This document shows positions 12,380 to 18,332 of a stretch of DNA of 31,112 nt, piece after piece. The notes below the pieces were generated by a model. It had not been told where the DNA came from, did not search any database, and saw only the letters and a program-made list of their open reading frames with translations. How positions within the stretch are numbered: the stretch's first letter is position 1; the number at the start of each line of letters is the position of its first letter. A program made the translations under genes and the position numbers. This DNA is from a virus, in IMG/VR virus record IMGVR_UViG_3300023176_002229, positions 1 to 31,112 of that record. One strand, 5' to 3'.

Positions 12380-12639
12380 TCTCCGTCGAGTTCCATGTCC
12401 ATCATCATCCATTCGAGTTCGCGCTCCCGCTCTGCGCTCCACGACAGCATATCGTCGTAGAAATCGTCCTCTTCGTAGTCCGTGCCTACGAGGTCTTCGA
12501 GGGTCATTTGCTCATCGCATGAGAGTGCATCCCACTCCTCTGTGGAGCGTATGCAATCGAAGTCGAAGAATTTAACATCGTTGAACAAGGCTGAAGCCAT
12601 CTGCGCTTTTTTGCGCTCTGTGTTTGTGCTGTGTAGCAT
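12376..12639 (-). CDS. Very acidic hypothetical protein, 87 aa
   Basis: The protein begins MLHSTNTERKKAQMASALFN and becomes strongly acidic and Met/Trp-rich (EEWDALSCDEQMTLEDLVGT, DYEEDDFYDDMLSWSAERER, then EWMMMDMELDGE). Such DNA-mimic-like acidity is found in several phage anti-host proteins, but no specific family is recognised and this is only a compositional remark. It is the first gene behind promoter/leader module copy 3. An internal ATG (codon 14) could also serve. Confidence 0.72.
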   Translation of the reverse strand: MLHSTNTERKKAQMASALFNDVKFFDFDCIRSTEEWDALSCDEQMTLEDLVGTDYEEDDFYDDMLSWSAERERELEWMMMDMELDGE

Positions 12640-12733
12640 GAGTTAGAATTTTAGAGTTTTGTCGTAATCGACGATACAAAGATAAGGCAAGGATTCCTTA
12701 AATCCAAATTTATTTTTTTACCCTTTAGGGTAG
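12640..12733 (-). promoter_or_regulatory. Early promoter/leader module, copy 3, with adjacent palindrome
   Basis: On the minus strand: AAAATAAATTTGG with -33 TTTG (12705-12708), 20-nt spacer, -7 TATCTTTG (12677-12684), leader ending AAAATTCTAACTC and the ATG at 12639. TACCC-TTTA-GGGTA (12719-12732) sits just right of it, after the stop of the 12734 gene; it lacks a U tract on the leftward transcript. Confidence 0.8.
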
Positions 12734-12988
12734 TTAATCGATGACATGGTACATTTCCCATGTAGGAGCGTCATCATCCCAGCGCACCACCGTGTGCGAC
12801 TCGCACGCTGGCTCGAACACGTAGTCCGAGGACGGCACGCGCTTGAAGTAGCAGTAATCATCGCCCTCCTTGAGGATGATTTCGACAGCCCAGTTCGCGG
12901 CTTGCAGGGCGTCTGCGAAGTTGCGCTTACAGCGAAACTCGCCTCCTCCCTCGAACGGGAAGACAAAAGCAAAAATTGGTTGTGACAT
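12734..12988 (-). CDS. Hypothetical protein, 84 aa
   Basis: The frame is open to 13075, but upstream codons overlap the 13026 gene and include its hairpins, so I use the ATG at 12986-12988 (MSQPIFAFVFPFEGGGEFRC). The product shows FPFEGGGEFRCKRNFADALQ, then AANWAVEIILKEGDDYCYFK and an acidic C-terminus (RWDDDAPTWEMYHVID). A central helix carrying ADALQAANWAVE is visible. No family is recognised. It lies 37 bp downstream of the hairpin-rich gene and could share its transcript. Confidence 0.74.
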   Translation of the reverse strand: MSQPIFAFVFPFEGGGEFRCKRNFADALQAANWAVEIILKEGDDYCYFKRVPSSDYVFEPACESHTVVRWDDDAPTWEMYHVID

Positions 12989-13025
12989 AAATCTTTGATT
13001 TATAGGATTTAACATTAAACTTCGT

Positions 13026-13739
13026 TTAAACTGCTGGGGCAAAAGATGGCTCCAACATTGGATTGCCAGAGGCAATCAACGCCTCTGCCTCCAGTCGCTC
13101 TCGCTCCAGCACTGCACTGCGGTGCCGAGCCATAGCTTCCTCTGGAGACTCTCCTGGAAGGAGAGTCAACTTCATCTTAGCTTTCTTTCGAACCTTCGGT
13201 TCGACTACCTGAACCTCTTTACGAGGTTCAAAAGGTTGAGCCTCACCACCGTCAACTGCGTTGACGACTTTTGTCTTGATAGCCTTGCCAACTTTGTTGG
13301 CAGTAGCAGTCTTAGCTTGAGTTAACTCAAGCCCAGCAGCTGACGACCTCTTAGGTCGTCGAACAGTCTTCTTGTTCTTCTTCGAAGAACGAGCAGCAGC
13401 TCTCTCCTCTTGGAGGAGAGCATGAAGCTCTTTGTTCAGAGCGGAACGCTCTGCTCTCTTGAGCTTCTTACCAGAGGTAAGAACAGCCTCAATCTCAGCC
13501 TTTCGGCTGGACTTCGAGGACTTTACTGCCTTCGAAGCCTTTGGCTTCTTAGCTGACTTCGAAGCCTTTGGCTTCGTCTCAGACTCCGATGGAGTCTCGA
13601 TGGCTTCGATGAAAGCCGACAACGAAGCTAAAGCTTCGAGAGTAGACTGCTTCTTAGAAGCAGAAGGGTTGAACACAAAGCTGTTAACAGCTTTCTTAGT
13701 TGCTTTCAGCAACTCGGAGTGATTGATGTTGTTGTTCAT
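13026..13739 (-). CDS. Lys/Ser/Ala-rich protein encoded by a hairpin-packed gene, 237 aa
   Basis: The protein has an N-terminal ordinary-looking part (MNNNINHSELLKATKKAVNS ... LEALASLSAFIEAIE), then about 150 residues of low complexity rich in Lys, Ser, Ala, Arg and Glu (e.g. KPKASKSAKKPKASKAVKSS), like histone H1 tails or DNA-condensing proteins, and a helical, Glu/Arg/Ala-rich C-terminus. It is the promoter-proximal gene of the left arm. Its DNA holds about 20 perfect short inverted repeats covering over half of the frame. The amino acid choice may be a by-product of the palindromes. Whether the product is a DNA-binding protein or the RNA/DNA structure is the functional part cannot be decided here. 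Confidence 0.7.
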   Translation of the reverse strand: MNNNINHSELLKATKKAVNSFVFNPSASKKQSTLEALASLSAFIEAIETPSESETKPKASKSAKKPKASKAVKSSKSSRKAEIEAVLTSGKKLKRAERSALNKELHALLQEERAAARSSKKNKKTVRRPKRSSAAGLELTQAKTATANKVGKAIKTKVVNAVDGGEAQPFEPRKEVQVVEPKVRKKAKMKLTLLPGESPEEAMARHRSAVLERERLEAEALIASGNPMLEPSFAPAV

Positions 13740-13755
13740 CAGTTGTTAGATATTA

Positions 13756-13799
13756 AGATTAGAATAAGAATTCACAGAATTCCATTCTTATTCTAATCT
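13756..13799. repeat. 16-bp perfect inverted repeat in the leader of the hairpin-rich gene
   Basis: AGATTAGAATAAGAAT (13756-13771) and its exact complement (13784-13799) flank 12 nt that themselves contain two GAATTC sites 3 nt apart. On the leftward mRNA this forms a long AT-rich stem 17 nt before the ATG at 13739. It could protect the mRNA, control ribosome entry or bind a dimeric repressor. Confidence 0.85.
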
Positions 13800-13929
13800 A
13801 TATCTACTTTCTCCAATTCCTGCGGTTAGCTTTGCTAACTCATGCGATTGGTAGCCAACCAATACGATCATCGTAGATGATTCCTGCGCGGTTGGAAGTG
13901 AGCCATCGGATTTGAGGGTGAGTGAATTT

Positions 13930-13949
13930 GGGGAGGGGAGGGGGAGGGG
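13930..13949 (+). other. G-quadruplex motif, four G tracts with 1-nt loops
   Basis: Four runs of G (4, 4, 5 and 4) separated by single A residues lie on the plus strand. This is the classical pattern for a very stable parallel quadruplex. It is in the non-transcribed strand for leftward transcription, within the divergent control region, in an otherwise AT-rich genome. Confidence 0.8.
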
Positions 13950-14241
13950 ATTGCGCCGCGCTCGCATTGAGCTTGTTACAAGCTTTACTTCATCCAGTTT
14001 CTAACCAAGCCACTCAATCGCTCTGACTATCAGTTACTTAACTGATGTCAGCTCTAGCTTCGTAGAAGCTAAGATTGTGCCCATTAGCTTTGAAAAAGCT
14101 AAAAATCTGGTCAAAACCGCGCAAACTTCGTTCCCACGGGGTTTTTAGGGTCAATTTCGGGTTTTGCGACCAAACGCTGGTAAGTGTGTAGAATCCCCAC
14201 GATCTGTATGACAACCCCATTTTTTAAAGCGTACTTACTCA

Positions 14242-14249
14242 CAAAGATA
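14242..14249 (-). promoter_or_regulatory. Leftward Bacteroidetes -7 element (TATCTTTG)
   Basis: On the minus strand TATCTTTG would start transcription near 14235, about 500 nt before the hairpin-rich gene, giving a long hairpin-filled leader. No -33 TTG is found at 20 nt. It overlaps the DnaA-box-like ATATCCACA at 14247-14255. Confidence 0.5.
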
Positions 14250-14501
14250 TCCACAAACCTCCATCTCATTATGGTTAACATGCTGTTACATAGAAGCTTA
14301 TGGTTACTCACTTAAAGCATTGCTTCAAACTTGACTTTTTAAAAAAAATGCTGTAACTTCGCCGAAGCTTTGTTAGCGATGATACTCCGAAGCTGTTCAT
14401 TAACGAAGAGCATTCTTTTAGGGTTGTATTGAAATACAACAGAAGCTCTTGAGCGTCAATCAAACTAATGATGCTGTGAAAGGCGCTAAGACTGTTTTTA
14501 T

Positions 14502-14509
14502 TATCTTTG
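14502..14509 (+). promoter_or_regulatory. Rightward -7 element (TATCTTTG) 4 nt before ATG
   Basis: TATCTTTG is followed by CGGT and the ATG at 14514. The expected transcript start is at or next to the A of the ATG, so the first right-arm gene is probably leaderless. This is the likely start of the rightward arm. Confidence 0.65.
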
Positions 14510-14513
14510 CGGT

Positions 14514-14882
14514 ATGAGACCAAAAAAGACACACCGTGCCCGCACTGTATCTGGGCCTAGACAAGGACCTCAGACAGTTGCATACAGTAGGACCAAAGGT
14601 GATGCTGTCCTCGACGTGGATAAATCCAAAAAGAAAGGATTAAAAAAAGCCATTGGTTCAAAAACCAGAACTGTTTCTTACACCAACCTTGATCAACACG
14701 GAGGTGACGTTAAGTCTGGATTGACCGCTAAGACAAAAACCAACGCAAAAGGTAAAAGTAAGACTAGGTTGATCTCTACCGAAAAGGCAGAGAGGCAGAT
14801 GCGTCGCAAGAACCCAAGGTACGGATACAAAAACAAGCCTAAAGATTACGTTCCAAATATTCCTTCTGTTTTCTTTGCTTAA
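14514..14882 (+). CDS. Basic protein with MRPKK N-terminus, 122 aa
   Basis: The product begins MRPKKTHRARTVSGPRQGPQ and is rich in Lys, Arg, Thr and Gly along its length (KSKKKGLKKAIGSKTRTVSY, TAKTKTNAKGKSKTR). It ends with a less basic tail, YVPNIPSVFFA. No family is recognised. It is the first of three successive genes whose products start MRP[KV] followed by basic residues. Extreme basicity suggests binding of DNA or RNA, possibly inside the virion. The start is fixed by the -7 box 4 nt upstream. Confidence 0.75.
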   Translation: MRPKKTHRARTVSGPRQGPQTVAYSRTKGDAVLDVDKSKKKGLKKAIGSKTRTVSYTNLDQHGGDVKSGLTAKTKTNAKGKSKTRLISTEKAERQMRRKNPRYGYKNKPKDYVPNIPSVFFA

Positions 14883-14903
14883 TTCAGAACACCAAATATT
14901 GAT

Positions 14904-14911
14904 TATATTTG
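14904..14911 (+). promoter_or_regulatory. -7 element (TATATTTG) 4 nt before ATG
   Basis: TATATTTG is followed by CGTC and then the ATG at 14916, the same TTTGCGTCATG string as on the minus strand before the gene starting at 3385. No -33 box at 20 nt. A leaderless transcript is expected. Confidence 0.6.
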
Positions 14912-14915
14912 CGTC

Positions 14916-15248
14916 ATGAGACCTAAAAAGAAAAAGACGTTCATTCACGGACAGAACGCATCTACGATTAGAACCGACAAGGACGGCAAAACGTTCGTTT
15001 GGCATGCTGGCGATGACGGAACTTACGCAAGCGCATCAGATGAGAAGTGGAGCAAGATCCCAGGTGCTAAAAAGATTTACGGAACGGAAAAGCAACTCAA
15101 AAGAAAATCGGAAGCAAAAAGGAACCGCACATTGACTGACGACTACATGCACAAAGTGAAGAAGGGTAAAGACGGTAGCATGAAGTTTGCCAAAAACAAT
15201 GCTAGAATGAGAGTATCTTCTGCGTTAAGGTCCGCTCTAAATAGATAA
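14916..15248 (+). CDS. Basic protein with MRPKK N-terminus, 110 aa
   Basis: The product begins MRPKKKKTFIHGQNASTIRT and has a short folded-looking part (DKDGKTFVWHAGDDGTYASA, SDEKWSKIPGAKKIYG) followed by a basic helix (KQLKRKSEAKRNRTLTDDYM) and a C-terminus ending SSALRSALNR. The family is not recognised. Its first five residues and the surrounding ATGAGACC DNA equal those of the 14514 gene, pointing to a shared N-terminal tag or recent duplication of the start region. It has its own -7 box. Confidence 0.75.
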   Translation: MRPKKKKTFIHGQNASTIRTDKDGKTFVWHAGDDGTYASASDEKWSKIPGAKKIYGTEKQLKRKSEAKRNRTLTDDYMHKVKKGKDGSMKFAKNNARMRVSSALRSALNR

Positions 15249-15264
15249 TCATAAAATCGTAGTC

Positions 15265-15729
15265 ATGAGGCCAGTTAGAAAAGACCCCCCTCCTTATTCG
15301 AGCAAGAGATTCTATTCTGATAGCTACCGAGAAAAAGTTTGGAATAGAGCCATGAATCCTCTTAGAGGTAAGAAGTGGGACGACGAGTTTTGGAGGATGC
15401 AGACAGAACAGCTCGCTAATAAGTACTCTCGACAAGGCGACTTGGGTACAGTATCCCCACATGGATATATCGCTTATGATAAAGAAGATCAAAAAGAAGC
15501 TAACAGGCTTTTCAGAAGGTACCATAAGATGAAGAAGCGTGCGGATCGAGCAAATCCAGGAGGGTATAGAAATAAAAGGGCGCGAGCAAAACAATACTTG
15601 GCTGCTGAAAAGTTCGACAAAAGACACCTTGGAGCTAGAGCAAAAGACCATAAAATAGATTTTGCTGCGGATCTTCTTAAGAACGACCCACGGTTTAAAG
15701 ACTTACAGCAACCAGCACCAAGGTTCTAA
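15265..15729 (+). CDS. Basic protein with MRPVRK N-terminus, 154 aa
   Basis: The product begins MRPVRKDPPPYSSKRFYSDS and is rich in Arg, Lys, Tyr and Asp. Helical stretches (KEDQKEANRLFRRYHKMKKR, KRARAKQYLAAEKFDKRHLG) dominate the second half; it ends KDLQQPAPRF. The family is not recognised. It is 16 bp from the previous gene and 3 bp from the next one, so it is part of a rightward operon. The DNA GTCATGAGGCC around the start resembles the two preceding genes, but no -7 box is present. Confidence 0.75.
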   Translation: MRPVRKDPPPYSSKRFYSDSYREKVWNRAMNPLRGKKWDDEFWRMQTEQLANKYSRQGDLGTVSPHGYIAYDKEDQKEANRLFRRYHKMKKRADRANPGGYRNKRARAKQYLAAEKFDKRHLGARAKDHKIDFAADLLKNDPRFKDLQQPAPRF

Positions 15730-15732
15730 ACA

Positions 15733-16653
15733 ATGCGGGTCTTAAAGTCAAGCGGAGATCCTATAAGACCAGTAAAGAAACAGCCTAGTAGCTCTGACGA
15801 CGCTGATTTTTTGCAGCGTTGGATGAAATCCGACGACTATAAGCGCTCTACTGGGGGTCGGGCTATGCTGTCCACTGATTATGGTATTGAAACGCTACCA
15901 GAATACGAAAGGATTGGGTTTGCAGCCGATGATTTAAGGTATGTAGATGCAATTGAAGGTCGTCCAGACCTAGGAGGTGTAAGTAGACCTACGCCTGAAG
16001 CTTCTTTTATAGACTTAAGACAGCCAGTAAGAAGTACTGAAGTGATGAGCGAGTACCCACAGATCGCTACTCACGAGCTTTCCCATACAACTGGAGAGCC
16101 AGTAACCTTAACGAACGAACTTGGATTAGTTGACAGATCTACTAAAGTGGATTCTAGGTTTTTACCATCTGATCGCCTCCCAGTAAGGTACATATCGTAC
16201 CTAAATCCAGAAACAGGAGAGATAATAGAGGAACCTGAGTACGTTTTTGATTCTGGTAAGGGTTTTGAAAACGTAAGACCAGAAATTGCAGACGTTTTAT
16301 TAGGGAAGCATCGACTAGACTTTGAATACTCACCTAAAAAGCCAGGTGAGGTTCAAACCTTCTATGATTATCTAAACCAACCCACTGAAATTAGCGCCAG
16401 ACTGAGGAATATAACAAAGAGCATGCAGGATGCTGGCCTCAAAGACAAAGACGACTACGAAAAAGGGTATACGTTGACCTTTGATGACGTCCTTTATGCA
16501 AATGATGAGATGGGGGACACTCAGGCTTTTGATTTGTTGGTTGCTATAGGGCTATATAAGTACGACAAGCAGTATGGAGAGTGGCTCTACGACGAAGACA
16601 GGGAGGCGGAAGCAAGGGAGTTATTTAATACGTATATTAGCGGAAAATTATAA
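15733..16653 (+). CDS. Putative zinc metallopeptidase (HExxH), 306 aa
   Basis: A HELSH motif (114-118) in the context QIATHELSHTTGE fits a zincin active site: H114 and H118 as zinc ligands and E115 as catalytic base. Downstream QPTEISARLRNI (216-227) offers E219 as a possible third ligand; a 'P-x-E-x-x-A-R' helix after HExxH is seen in related phage proteins. The N-terminus contains PIRPVKK (10-16), the motif shared with its basic neighbours. It may be a virion-associated peptidase or maturation protease; a peptidoglycan target is also possible. No signal peptide is present. Zinc binding is inferred from motifs only. Confidence 0.68.
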   Translation: MRVLKSSGDPIRPVKKQPSSSDDADFLQRWMKSDDYKRSTGGRAMLSTDYGIETLPEYERIGFAADDLRYVDAIEGRPDLGGVSRPTPEASFIDLRQPVRSTEVMSEYPQIATHELSHTTGEPVTLTNELGLVDRSTKVDSRFLPSDRLPVRYISYLNPETGEIIEEPEYVFDSGKGFENVRPEIADVLLGKHRLDFEYSPKKPGEVQTFYDYLNQPTEISARLRNITKSMQDAGLKDKDDYEKGYTLTFDDVLYANDEMGDTQAFDLLVAIGLYKYDKQYGEWLYDEDREAEARELFNTYISGKL

Positions 16654-16660
16654 AAACAAA

Positions 16661-16912
16661 ATGAACCCCATTAAGCGACTCCAAAAAGGCATTAAGCGCC
16701 ACGAAAAGCGTGAGGAGCGTTATGGGAAAATTTTGAAGGATCATGAGGATCTAAAATACGCTACATTCGATAAAATACAGTCAGGAGAAGCGGGGGAAAA
16801 GGAAATAAAGAAAGTAAACCGAAAACTCAAGAGAAAAAGGAACAGAATGGGGCGTATTGATAGGAGGGATCTAAAAGCCGCTAACCGATTGAATAAAAAG
16901 TACGGAGTATAA
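16661..16912 (+). CDS. Highly basic small protein, 83 aa
   Basis: The frame is open from 16574, but the ATG at 16661 (MNPIKRLQKGIKRHEKREER) lies just after the stop of the metallopeptidase gene and gives a natural start. The whole protein is basic and helical (KEIKKVNRKLKRKRNRMGRI, DRRDLKAANRLNKKYGV). Its TAA shares a base with the next ATG (TAATG). The family is not recognised; nucleic-acid binding is likely from composition. Confidence 0.72.
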   Translation: MNPIKRLQKGIKRHEKREERYGKILKDHEDLKYATFDKIQSGEAGEKEIKKVNRKLKRKRNRMGRIDRRDLKAANRLNKKYGV

Positions 16913-17130
16913 TGCCACGAATTAGAAAGACAGCTAGAAAACTTGCTAGAAACGCTGCTAAAAAGCGTAAAGCAGTCGCTCGCAACCTTATGCGTCACGA
17001 AGATGACAGAGCTAAGGCTGCTGGTAAGGCCGCAATGAAGTCAGCTAGAGCATATCAAAAAGAAGTAAAAGAAAACTATATCGCTACCAGGAAGAAAATC
17101 CAGGAAGATTATAAAAAGGTAAAAAAATAA
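16912..17130 (+). CDS. Lys/Ala/Arg-rich protein, 72 aa
   Basis: The product begins MPRIRKTARKLARNAAKKRK, continues with an AGKAAMKSARAYQKE stretch and ends EDYKKVKK; it is one long basic, Ala-rich helix with few hydrophobic residues, like a small DNA-condensing or capsid-internal protein. It starts at a TAATG junction with the previous gene. Arg residues are mostly AGA, matching the phage-encoded tRNA-Arg(UCU). The function is unknown. Confidence 0.72.
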   Translation: MPRIRKTARKLARNAAKKRKAVARNLMRHEDDRAKAAGKAAMKSARAYQKEVKENYIATRKKIQEDYKKVKK

Positions 17131-17135
17131 TCATT

Positions 17136-18212
17136 ATGTTAAGAAGAAGAAGATCTACTAGCAGGCCTTCAAGAATGGAGTCCATTGATAGACAAGGCCC
17201 TACTCTTATTAGGCACAATTACGGCTACAAAGACACCCATCCTGGGGGTTATAGCCCAATCACACGGTTTGATGCAGACAGATCAGACAACCCACAGCCC
17301 AAAGCAAATAGAATCATTCGACAGGCGAACCAAAGAGAGGTTGATTATATGAAAGGGGATCTTAGGTACGAGCAAGGCGGATCCATGGATATGCCATTAC
17401 CAGAGAGCATCCGAGGAGATAAAATGTTTCAGAATTCTAAGTACATAGGTAAACTTGGTGACCAGTTCGATGGTGATGCGGACAGCGGTTACGCTGCTGG
17501 TGATCTTCGCTTTTTTAGCTTTTATGATGATGGTTTCTTTGTGGTAGATAAAGACAATAACGTCTGGAGCACTGACAAGTGGTACATGAAGGAAGGGGAC
17601 GAGGATCAAGAGTATTCAATGGACGACTACGTAAAGGATAACCTGGGTGCGGAGAAGTTCATGATAGAAGGGAAATCGTATGTCGGATTACCTGAAAAGA
17701 AAATGGCTCGTGAAGCTACAGGCGGTATGGGTGCATCAGCCACTGAAGACCTCTTGGAGAGATTGGGACAATACAAGCGTAACGCTTACGGTAATAAGTA
17801 CGAGCAAGGCGGTGAGGTGAAAGGCAATGGATATTCAATCAAGATTCCTGGGCAGTACGCTTACGAGCCAATCGCTACAACTGAAAGCGGGGAGCAGTAC
17901 GTAACGATGGAGCTCCCTGACGGAACCATGGCAACAGTTTTTGGAGACTGGGAGACATACGGAAACCCAAACCAACAAGGTTACATTGAGGATCTTGACT
18001 ATAGAATCATCCCAAGAGGTGACGGATCTTACGATCTTGACGCAGGAGAGATGGAGTCTGAAATGCTCAGAGACGAAGCTAGAGGATTTGCAAGAGACAC
18101 TCAGGGAGGACCTGGGGCTACTAGAATGCAAGATCTTCTTGAGAAGCTTTCTGATCGACCAGGAATGGGATTCACTCCAGAGGGTAGAATGCGACCGATC
18201 AAGCGCCGTTAA
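17136..18212 (+). CDS. Structural-type protein with internal repeats, 358 aa
   Basis: The N-terminus is very basic (MLRRRRSTSRPSR) with four AGA codons in a row, and the C-terminus ends RMRPIKRR, echoing the MRP-type starts of its neighbours. A segment recurs: GGMGASATEDLLERLGQYKR (196-215) and GGPGATRMQDLLEKLSDRPG (324-343). The pentapeptide YEQGG occurs twice (78-82, 222-226), a Gln-Gly-Gly motif often seen in Bacteroidetes phage virion proteins. The middle is acidic and aromatic (RFFSFYDDGFFVVDKDNNVW). A virion or scaffold protein is suggested by this and by its place in the late arm, but the family is not identified. Confidence 0.72.
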   Translation: MLRRRRSTSRPSRMESIDRQGPTLIRHNYGYKDTHPGGYSPITRFDADRSDNPQPKANRIIRQANQREVDYMKGDLRYEQGGSMDMPLPESIRGDKMFQNSKYIGKLGDQFDGDADSGYAAGDLRFFSFYDDGFFVVDKDNNVWSTDKWYMKEGDEDQEYSMDDYVKDNLGAEKFMIEGKSYVGLPEKKMAREATGGMGASATEDLLERLGQYKRNAYGNKYEQGGEVKGNGYSIKIPGQYAYEPIATTESGEQYVTMELPDGTMATVFGDWETYGNPNQQGYIEDLDYRIIPRGDGSYDLDAGEMESEMLRDEARGFARDTQGGPGATRMQDLLEKLSDRPGMGFTPEGRMRPIKRR

Positions 18213-18332
18213 TTGGGTAGTAAGAACTACTTCAACCCAAGGATAAAGCGAATTAAACCGTCTCTTGTCAATAAAAGGCATGAGGCAAAAAATAAATTAA
18301 ATGATCTTAAGAATAGGAAAAAGCGGCCCTGA
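18213..18332 (+). CDS. Possible small basic protein with TTG start, 39 aa
   Basis: A frame starts with TTG directly after the TAA of the previous gene and ends with TGA at 18330-18332, overlapping the endolysin gene by 32 bp. The peptide (L/M)GSKNYFNPRIKRIKPSLV, then NKRHEAKNKLNDLKNRKKRP is as basic as the neighbouring small proteins. It fills an otherwise empty 88-bp gap. The DNA at its start also forms TTGGGT/ACCCAA with an inner AGTA/TACT stem, which could instead be a regulatory hairpin. Confidence 0.35.
   Translation: MGSKNYFNPRIKRIKPSLVNKRHEAKNKLNDLKNRKKRP

Larger units (their letters stand above)
13061..14171. repeat. Dense array of different short inverted repeats (hairpins)
   Basis: Perfect stems (stem length/loop length): 13061-13077 7/3; 13147-13167 8/5; 13189-13203 6/3; 13210-13230 8/5; 13251-13265 6/3; 13286-13302 7/3; 13315-13332 9/0; 13342-13360 7/5; 13374-13390 7/3; 13402-13420 8/3; 13437-13453 7/3; 13465-13483 8/3; 13496-13509 5/4; 13534-13548 6/3; 13560-13576 7/3; 13581-13597 7/3; 13623-13638 6/4; 13647-13663 7/3; 13677-13694 9/0; 13698-13714 7/3; then intergenic 13756-13799 16/12; 13825-13839 6/3; 13847-13863 6/5; 13867-13881 6/3; 13970-13984 6/3; 14029-14046 7/4; 14055-14071 7/3; 14084-14102 8/3; and GGTCAAAACC/GGTTTT-gc-GACC at 14109-14171. 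The stem sequences differ, so this is not a copied repeat. Confidence 0.9.
13740..14513. other. Divergent intergenic control region; candidate replication origin
   Basis: In 774 bp between the two divergent arms I see no well-supported gene. It holds the 16-bp inverted repeat, the continuing hairpin array, a G-quadruplex motif (13930-13949), a leftward -7 box (14242-14249), an A/T tract (14336-14348), a hairpin GTTGTAT-tgaa-ATACAAC (14423-14440) and the rightward -7 box (14502-14509). ATATCCACA at 14247-14255 differs by one base from the DnaA box TTATCCACA, and a DnaA domain IV-like protein is encoded in the left arm. Divergent transcription, structure and this near-box make an origin possible but unproven. 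A 60-codon leftward frame (14038-14220) lies behind the 14242 promoter; I do not call it a gene. Confidence 0.6.

Noticed and set aside
12719-12732. Intrinsic terminator at TACCC-TTTA-GGGTA
   Set aside because: On the leftward transcript it is followed by A, not U; the T run is on the wrong side.
13061-14171. CRISPR array or copied palindromic element
   Set aside because: No repeated sequence of constant length; stems differ in sequence and only the architecture repeats.
14038-14220. 60-codon leftward frame behind the 14242 promoter
   Set aside because: Mostly made of hairpin arms and no protein-like pattern; kept only as a remark, since a real peptide cannot be excluded.
14308-14532. 74-codon leftward frame across the right-arm promoter
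   Set aside because: Runs through the 14502 promoter and the start of the 14514 gene; composition Ser/Leu/Lys-rich and no promoter.
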